From positions 1 to 5,021 of the forward strand of contig DHHE01000025.1 in the NCBI GenBank assembly GCA_002403115.1: a stretch of DNA of 5,021 bases. Direction: 5' to 3'. Source of the stretch: a bacterium UBP2_UBA4780 (GTDB taxonomy: Bacteria; Edwardsbacteria; AC1; EtOH8). This document shows, piece after piece, positions 1 to 3,762 of this stretch. Position 1 is the first letter of the stretch; each line of letters opens with the position of its first letter. The position numbers were made by a program, and so were the translations under genes. The notes beneath the pieces are model-generated. The model ran no database searches, was not told the DNA's origin, and saw nothing but the letters and a program-made list of their open reading frames with translations.

Positions 1-2
1 AC

Positions 3-419
3 TACCGGCCGCGCTGGTGGGACAGTTACTACGGCCGGCCTAGCACGGTCGCCGAGCGGAGTCGAGGTGCCGTGCTGGTCCCGGTGGTCGCGCCGGCAGG
101 GAAACTGCCTGCGGAACAGCCCCTGCAGCCCGGGACCACCGTGCCCGCCGGCAAGCTTCCTGCGGAGGCCCCTGACACCTCGCGCGTCCGCATGGCCGGC
201 CCGGCCCTGGCCGACGCCATCAACTCGGACGCCAGGACCCTCTCCCCCGGCCTGGTGGGCGACGTGGCCAAGTTCTCCTCCAAGGTGACCGACGTCACCA
301 ACCCGGTCCCGGTGAGCTCGGGGTCGTCGGGGAGCTCCAGCTCGGGGGGCAGCTCCTCGTGCGCCTGCGCCTGCGCCTGCGCCGGGTGCGCCTGCGCCTG
401 CGCGGGAGGTGGGAGGTAG
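3..419 (+). CDS. Protein with Ser/Gly linker and Cys-Ala repeat tail (5' end outside window)
   Basis: The reading frame is open from the first in-frame codon of the window to TAG at 417-419, giving 138 visible residues, so the start lies upstream. A GTG at 72 could be taken as a start, but the frame before it encodes YRPRWWDSYYGRP, an aromatic-rich stretch that reads like real protein. Seen in order: the aromatic segment; a palindrome-encoded insert (42-76); two copies of PAGKLPAE (93-116 and 144-167) that differ only at third codon positions; a helical-looking segment (ADAINSDARTLSPGLVGDVAKF); a 15-residue Ser/Gly linker (315-359); and the tail CACACACAGCACACAGGGR with seven cysteines. I do not recognise a named family. 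The alternating Cys-Ala tail after a flexible linker could bind metal, form disulfides or be a modification site; this is inference. Codon usage matches the membrane and TPR genes downstream, so it looks like host sequence. Confidence 0.7.
   Translation, partial: YRPRWWDSYYGRPSTVAERSRGAVLVPVVAPAGKLPAEQPLQPGTTVPAGKLPAEAPDTSRVRMAGPALADAINSDARTLSPGLVGDVAKFSSKVTDVTNPVPVSSGSSGSSSSGGSSSCACACACAGCACACAGGGR
42..76. repeat. Palindromic (REP-like) repeat inside the Cys-tail gene
   Basis: The ends AGCACGG (42-48) and CCGTGCT (70-76) are perfect reverse complements. An inner pairing CGA/TCG (53-55 with 62-64) closes around GCGGA. The core GTCGCCGAGCGGAGTCGAGG looks like the short palindromic sequences that are scattered through many high-G+C genomes. 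Here it lies inside an open frame and keeps it open, adding about a dozen residues. The copy number in this genome cannot be seen from one window. Confidence 0.55.
360..407 (+). repeat. TGCGCC hexanucleotide tandem repeat encoding Cys-Ala
   Basis: Four TGCGCC units, a GGG codon, two further TGCGCC units and a final TGCGCG, followed by a glycine codon. In frame this encodes the alternating Cys-Ala tail. Almost no synonymous variation is present between units, so the tract is either recently expanded or prone to slippage. Confidence 0.85.
404..417 (+). promoter_or_regulatory. Doubled Shine-Dalgarno sequence with no start codon at working distance
   Basis: GGGAGGT occurs twice back to back (404-410 and 411-417), overlapping the Gly-Gly-Gly-Arg codons and the stop of the Cys-tail gene. 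GGAGGT is a strong ribosome-binding core. The next start used here, ATG 457, is about 40 bases away, too far for it to serve. It is best read as the ribosome-binding site of a gene that once followed immediately, probably the membrane-protein gene, before the A+T-rich block arrived. Confidence 0.4.
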
Positions 420-423
420 GGCT

Positions 424-434
424 TTAACCGTTAA
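424..434. promoter_or_regulatory. Short dyad TTAAC-C-GTTAA upstream of the helicase gene
   Basis: A perfect 5-bp inverted repeat around one base, in the 37-bp gap between the Cys-tail stop and the helicase start. It could be a small operator or could mark the left edge of the transferred block. No convincing -35/-10 pair or strong ribosome-binding site is visible in the gap; only weak purine runs (for example GTAGAAA) precede ATG 457. An 11-base dyad in A+T-rich DNA may also arise by chance. Confidence 0.2.
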
Positions 435-456
435 TTTGCTTTGAGTGTTGTAGAAA

Positions 457-2427
457 ATGATAAGGTCGTATTATTCGGATACTATTGATAATTTTATTTC
501 TTCTCCTGAAGAAGTAGTATTAGGAATATTGACAAAAAACTCCGATTTTGCCACAGAAGTTCCGATGCGTGAATCCTGGATAGAAGAGATAAATGTATTA
601 AAACGCGAATTAGCCAACATAACCGGTAAGATTTATTTTGAATATTCTATACCCCGCATGGGAAAGCGAATTGATGTTGTCTTGTTAGTTGGCCCCGTTA
701 TATTTATAATCGAGTTTAAAGTTGGTGAGAAAAAATACCCCTCGTCTTTTCTTGATCAAGTTTGCGATTATGCCTTAGACTTAAAGTACTTTCATGAGAC
801 CAGTCACGATCAATTCATAATTCCCATTCTCGTTTCAACTAAAGCTCCGTCTGCTGATTTATCCATTAACAATATATCACAGCATGACCGTGTTTCCACA
901 CCAATAAAATGCAACGAAAATGACCTTAACCAAGTTATTTCTGCCATTTCGACGTCTATTCAAGGACCGCCGATTATACCCGATAAATGGGAATCTGGCA
1001 GATATTGCCCAACGCCAACAATTATTGAGGCAGCATTGGCATTGTATAACAACCACACCGTTCAAGACATTCTACGCAATGACGCTTCTTCAGCAAATAT
1101 AAATCAGACATCGGAAGAACTTCACACCATTATACAAACATCAAGACAATTAAGGCAAAAATCTATATGTTTTGTTACCGGCGTGCCCGGTTCAGGCAAA
1201 ACATTGGTGGGACTAAACATAGCAACTAATGATAAATACAAAGATACTAGGGGTGTTTTTCTTTCTGGCAATGGCCCACTCGTAGCAGTACTTCGTGAGG
1301 CTTTAACCCGAGATAAGTATAAGAAAGACAAGATGACGGATAAAAAGGTAAAAAAATATGTTGTTATGAAAAACGTCAAGAAATTTATACAAAACGTACA
1401 TAATTTCCGTGATGAATATATAGTTGATACAGAGAATGCACCTGATGAACATATTGTTATTTTTGACGAAGCACAAAGAGCTTGGACAAAAGAGCAAACA
1501 CGAAATTTTATGAGTCGTAGAAAAAGAATTCCGAACTTCAATATTTCAGAACCAGAATTTCTCATATCATGTTTAGACCGACATAAAGATTGGGCGACCA
1601 TTGTATGTCTTGTGGGTGGTGGTCAAGAAATTAACACCGGCGAAGCCGGAATAAGTGAGTGGATTGATTCAGTAAATAGATCCTTTCCCGATTGGCATAT
1701 TTACATTTCGCCGCATTTGAGAGATAGTGAATATGCTGCTGGGGGAGTTTTGGCGCAAATACAAAACAGAAGTAATGTTCATTTTTCAGATTACTTGCAT
1801 CTTTCGGTTTCTATGCGCTCATTCCGCGCTGATATTGTTTCAACTCTGGTTAAGCAAATATTAGATTTAGATAAAATTCAAGCACGTCAAACATTATCAA
1901 ATTTAAATACAAATTACCCCATTATATTAACCAGAGATATACATTCTGCTAAGAAATGGCTAATAAAACAAGCCCGCGGCTCAGAAAGATACGGCCTTGT
2001 AGTCTCTTCACAAGCAGAAAGACTTAAGCCACTTGCTATCGATGTAAAAACAACCGTTGACCCAGTACACTGGTTTCTTGATTATAAAGACGACGTACGT
2101 TCGTCTTATTACTTAGAGGACGTAGCGACGGAATTTCACATACAGGGCTTAGAACTTGATTGGGTTTGTCTGGTATGGGACGGTGATTTTAGATATTCAT
2201 CAGAAGGATGGAAAAATTGGTCTTTTTGCGGAAATAAATGGCGTCATATACATAAGCAAGAACGCATGAACTATCAAAAGAACGCTTATCGTGTTCTTTT
2301 AACACGCGCTAGACAAGGAATGGTTATTGTTGTACCAGCTGGCGATACTGAAGATCCAACACGAAGACCAGAATATTACAATTCGACCTATAATTACTTA
2401 AAAGAAATTGGTTTTCACGTTATCTGA
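457..2427 (+). CDS. PD-(D/E)XK nuclease / DUF2075 superfamily 1 helicase fusion
   Basis: A 656-residue cytoplasmic protein predicted to hydrolyse ATP, move along or unwind nucleic acid, and cut it. The N-terminal nuclease shows E62, D73 in KRID, E86-F-K88 (IIEFKVG) and Q101xxxY105, the usual order of a RecB-like PD-(D/E)XK site. The helicase part has Walker A GVPGSGKT (242-249), a DEAQ Walker B box (337-340), a motif III-like GGGQEINTGEAG (387-398), SMRSFRAD, EFHIQGLELDWV and a motif VI-like YRVLLTRARQGM near the C-terminus. This order and the length are typical of DUF2075 proteins, and the N-terminus (IRSYYS...) fits ATG 457 as the start. Seen: the gene is very A+T-rich (15 G/C in the 60 bases 481-540) while both flanks are G+C-rich, so transfer is likely. 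Inference: an antiphage role, by analogy with single-protein nuclease-helicase defence such as Nhi; orthology is not shown. All motifs are intact. Confidence 0.93.
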   Translation: MIRSYYSDTIDNFISSPEEVVLGILTKNSDFATEVPMRESWIEEINVLKRELANITGKIYFEYSIPRMGKRIDVVLLVGPVIFIIEFKVGEKKYPSSFLDQVCDYALDLKYFHETSHDQFIIPILVSTKAPSADLSINNISQHDRVSTPIKCNENDLNQVISAISTSIQGPPIIPDKWESGRYCPTPTIIEAALALYNNHTVQDILRNDASSANINQTSEELHTIIQTSRQLRQKSICFVTGVPGSGKTLVGLNIATNDKYKDTRGVFLSGNGPLVAVLREALTRDKYKKDKMTDKKVKKYVVMKNVKKFIQNVHNFRDEYIVDTENAPDEHIVIFDEAQRAWTKEQTRNFMSRRKRIPNFNISEPEFLISCLDRHKDWATIVCLVGGGQEINTGEAGISEWIDSVNRSFPDWHIYISPHLRDSEYAAGGVLAQIQNRSNVHFSDYLHLSVSMRSFRADIVSTLVKQILDLDKIQARQTLSNLNTNYPIILTRDIHSAKKWLIKQARGSERYGLVVSSQAERLKPLAIDVKTTVDPVHWFLDYKDDVRSSYYLEDVATEFHIQGLELDWVCLVWDGDFRYSSEGWKNWSFCGNKWRHIHKQERMNYQKNAYRVLLTRARQGMVIVVPAGDTEDPTRRPEYYNSTYNYLKEIGFHVI

Positions 2428-2429
2428 AC

Positions 2430-2723
2430 ATGCCCCTCCCCTACTTCCGCCACCGCTCCCCCTACTACTACCTGGCCTGGGCCGGTCTTTATTTGATCCT
2501 CGGCCTCCTGGCCCTGGCCGGCGTCCCCATACCCCTGTTCTTCGGCCGGAACCTGGCGGCCGGGGGCGACCTAACCCCTCCCTTCCCTCCTTCGTCTGCC
2601 ATGCACGAAGCAAATCTCAGGATAAACTCCAGGGAAGGGCTAGCAATAGACCCCTTCCCGGAGCTTGTCCCGAGTGGCGCACCCTGCCTGACAAGCGAGG
2701 GAGGGAAGGGGTCAGGGGGTTAG
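2430..2723 (+). pseudogene. Truncated 5' copy of the membrane-protein gene, fused to a repeat unit
   Basis: ATG 2430 opens a frame starting MPLPYFRHRS. Residues 3-44 match residues 2-43 of the intact membrane protein at 3177, including the first membrane segment. After codon 44 (GCC ending 2561) homology stops abruptly. The frame runs through GGGGGCG and a palindromic repeat unit to TAG 2721-2723, giving a low-complexity tail with no protein character. It starts only two bases after the helicase stop, exactly where base composition switches from A+T-rich to G+C-rich. A 97-residue product with one membrane segment could be translated, but I regard it as a remnant left by the duplication that flanks the DUF559 cassette. 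Confidence 0.75.
2436..2561 (+). repeat. Left copy of 126-bp direct duplication
   Basis: Matches 3180-3305 without gaps at 119 of 126 positions. The seven differences fall in five codons: CCC/TCC, GGT/GCG, CTT/CTC, ATC/GTA and ATA/ATC, giving P/S, G/A and I/V changes and two silent changes. The left copy ends seven bases before the first palindromic unit. Confidence 0.92.
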
Positions 2724-2725
2724 GT
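2569..2725. repeat. Palindromic repeat unit 1, left side of the DUF559 cassette
   Basis: A 157-bp unit with perfect 10-bp terminal inverted repeats ACCTAACCCC (2569-2578) and GGGGTTAGGT (2716-2725). The pairing extends inward as CCCTTCCCTCC (2580-2590) against GGAGGGAAGGG (2700-2710). It holds two more inverted repeats: GGGAAGGG (2632-2639) with CCCTTCCC (2652-2659), and GCTTGTC (2663-2669) with GACAAGC (2690-2696). No gene is visible within it. Its right end overlaps the GTG start of the DUF559 gene, and its G-run can act as that gene's ribosome-binding site. Confidence 0.75.
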
Positions 2726-3164
2726 GCCCAGCGGCCTCATCCGCCGCCAGCCCGTCTCCCGCGAGAAGCTGGAGAAGGCCAAATGGATGCGGAGCCACAT
2801 GACCGCGGCCGAAAAGAGGTTCTGGCAGGCGGTGAGGACCGACAAGCTCAACGGCCTGCACTTCCGGAGGCAGCAGGTGGTACACGGCTTCATCGCCGAC
2901 TTCTACTGCGAGAAACTGAACCTGGTGGTCGAGATCGACGGCGGGGTGCACGAACAACAGAAGGACTACGACGCCCTGCGGGACGAGATAATCAACCTGC
3001 ACGGAATAAAGGTCATGCGGTTCACCAACGCCGAGGTGATGGGCGGCATCGGGTCGGTGCTGGAGAAGATAACCTCCTGCCTTACCAGCAACCTACCTAA
3101 CCCTGCCCTTCCCCAAGGGGGAAGGGTAACTTATCCCCCTTCCCCTGCGGGGAAGGGGGGATAA
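2724..3164 (+). CDS. DUF559 (Vsr-like) endonuclease
   Basis: A 146-residue protein of the DUF559 family, small PD-(D/E)XK endonucleases related in fold to the Vsr mismatch nickase. Seen: a helical start MRSHMTAAEKRFWQAVR (22-38), then GLHFRRQQ, then the putative active site IADFYC (D59), VVEIDGGVH (E70, D72, H76), then YDALRDE (R86, D87) and IKVMRFTNAEV, all in family order. The natural domain ends near SVLEKITS (about 117). Residues 125-146 (PNPALPQGG...PSPAGKGG) are encoded by palindromic unit 2 and look like read-through, not domain. GTG 2724 is preferred as start because AGGGGG (2714-2719) precedes it; ATG 2787 (residue 22) is a possible shorter start. The true biological role of DUF559 proteins is not established. 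The context, flanked by repeat units, suggests a selfish or repeat-mobilising nuclease, not a housekeeping one. Confidence 0.9.
   Translation: MPSGLIRRQPVSREKLEKAKWMRSHMTAAEKRFWQAVRTDKLNGLHFRRQQVVHGFIADFYCEKLNLVVEIDGGVHEQQKDYDALRDEIINLHGIKVMRFTNAEVMGGIGSVLEKITSCLTSNLPNPALPQGGRVTYPPSPAGKGG
3131..3164. repeat. Strong hairpin overlapping the DUF559 stop codon
   Basis: The left arm TTATCCCCCTTCCCC (3131-3145) pairs with the right arm GGGGAAGGGGGGATAA (3149-3164), one extra G bulged, around a TGC loop. The TAA stop of the DUF559 gene is the outer end of the right arm. No T-run follows, so it is a poor fit to an intrinsic terminator; it may instead slow ribosomes or stabilise RNA 3' ends. Confidence 0.75.
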
Positions 3165-3165
3165 A

Positions 3166-3170
3166 GGGGG
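3166..3170 (+). promoter_or_regulatory. Ribosome-binding site of the membrane-protein gene supplied by repeat unit 2
   Basis: AAAGGGGG lies six bases before ATG 3177 and is the only Shine-Dalgarno-like run near this start. It belongs to the right arm of palindromic unit 2, so the inserted repeat probably supplies initiation signals to the gene it displaced. The same GGGGGTTAGGT string precedes the DUF559 start. Confidence 0.4.
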
Positions 3171-3176
3171 TTAGGT

Positions 3177-3761
3177 ATGCTCCCCTACTTCCGCCACCGC
3201 TCCTCCTACTACTACCTGGCCTGGGCCGCGCTCTATTTGGTACTCGGCCTCCTGGCCCTGGCCGGCGTCCCCATCCCCCTGTTCTTCGGCCGGAACCTGG
3301 CGGCCGACGTCATGATAAACCTGGCCTCGCCCTTCATCTTCGTCGGCGGGGGCTTCCTGGCCGGGGTCTTGGCCGACCGTTTCCGGGACGTCCCCTGGCT
3401 GGCCTGGCCCTTCCTGCTGGGGCTTTGGGCCCTCACCATCCTCCTTCCCGGGCTGTGGCTCTTCAAGCTGGGCGGCTGGTCGGTCTTCCTGACCGCCCTC
3501 CTGTTCTTCTCGCGGGTGGACTGGTTCTTCCTCCAGCAGGGCGGCGACCGGCACACCCTGGTGATGTTCGCCCGGGGGCTGGCGGCGCCGTTCGTCTTCT
3601 TCGCCCCGGCGCTGATCGTCTCCTGCCTGTGGGTGGGCCGAAGCACCATCTCCATCGGGGAGACCGACTGGGTGCCCCAGTTCGGCGTCGTCTACTTCGG
3701 CATCCAGGCCTGGTTCGAGGAGTTCATGCTGAGGCGGGCCGAGAAAATGGCGGGCGGTTGA
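3177..3761 (+). CDS. Uncharacterised multi-pass membrane protein
   Basis: A 194-residue inner-membrane protein that I do not recognise. Hydrophobic segments lie at about residues 13-36, 46-66, 73-95, 100-119 and 131-153, with a weaker sixth at 166-184. Arginines at 6, 8, 68 and 70 suggest a cytoplasmic N-terminus and a cytoplasmic second loop. A charged C-terminal end (EEFMLRRAEK) follows. No catalytic motif stands out; RVDWFFLQQGGDRH (113-126), between segments four and five, is the most polar internal loop. The gene starts at ATG 3177 just after repeat unit 2 and its stop is one base from the ATG of the TPR gene, so the two are probably translated together. Its first 42 codons after the start exist a second time at 2436-2561. 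Codon usage matches the host-like genes. Confidence 0.85.
   Translation: MLPYFRHRSSYYYLAWAALYLVLGLLALAGVPIPLFFGRNLAADVMINLASPFIFVGGGFLAGVLADRFRDVPWLAWPFLLGLWALTILLPGLWLFKLGGWSVFLTALLFFSRVDWFFLQQGGDRHTLVMFARGLAAPFVFFAPALIVSCLWVGRSTISIGETDWVPQFGVVYFGIQAWFEEFMLRRAEKMAGG
3180..3305 (+). repeat. Right copy of 126-bp direct duplication
   Basis: This is the 5' end of the intact membrane-protein gene, 94% identical to 2436-2561. It begins three bases after palindromic unit 2 ends; those three bases are the ATG. Homology ends after GCC at 3305, where the intact gene continues GACGTCATG and the left copy continues GGGGGCG. Confidence 0.92.
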
Positions 3762-3762
3762 C

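Larger units (their letters stand above)
3095..3176. repeat. Palindromic repeat unit 2, right side of the DUF559 cassette
   Basis: An 82-bp unit bounded by perfect 9-bp inverted repeats ACCTAACCC (3095-3103) and GGGTTAGGT (3168-3176). Inside are two hairpins side by side: CCCTTCCCC-AA-GGGGGAAGGG (3106-3126) and the longer one at 3131-3164. It encodes the tail and stop of the DUF559 gene and ends one base before the ATG of the membrane-protein gene. Its boundary motif and right end GGGGGTTAGGT are the same as in unit 1. Confidence 0.8.

Noticed and set aside
29..301. Antisense open frame over the Cys-tail gene
   Set aside because: The synonymous-only differences between the PAGKLPAE copies support the + frame; the - strand product is an Ala/Gly/Ser-rich shadow.
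360..407. CRISPR-like or other non-coding repeat array
   Set aside because: The units are six bases long, contiguous and in frame, with no spacers. They encode a Cys-Ala tail.
1122..1601. Antisense open frame within the helicase gene
   Set aside because: It lies opposite the Walker A and Walker B coding region and shows no independent start signals or domain.
457..2427. Possible frameshift or inactivated helicase
   Set aside because: All nuclease and helicase motifs are present in order in one uninterrupted frame of normal family length.
2408..3100. Open frame of 230 codons on the + strand spanning the helicase end, repeat unit 1 and most of the DUF559 gene
   Set aside because: It crosses three unrelated regions in another frame and gives a Pro/Arg-rich product with no domain; the DUF559 motifs are in a different frame.
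3131..3164. Intrinsic transcription terminator after the DUF559 gene
   Set aside because: The stem is strong, but it is followed by AAAGGGGG and not by a T-run, and another gene starts 12 bases later. It fits better as part of the palindromic repeat unit.
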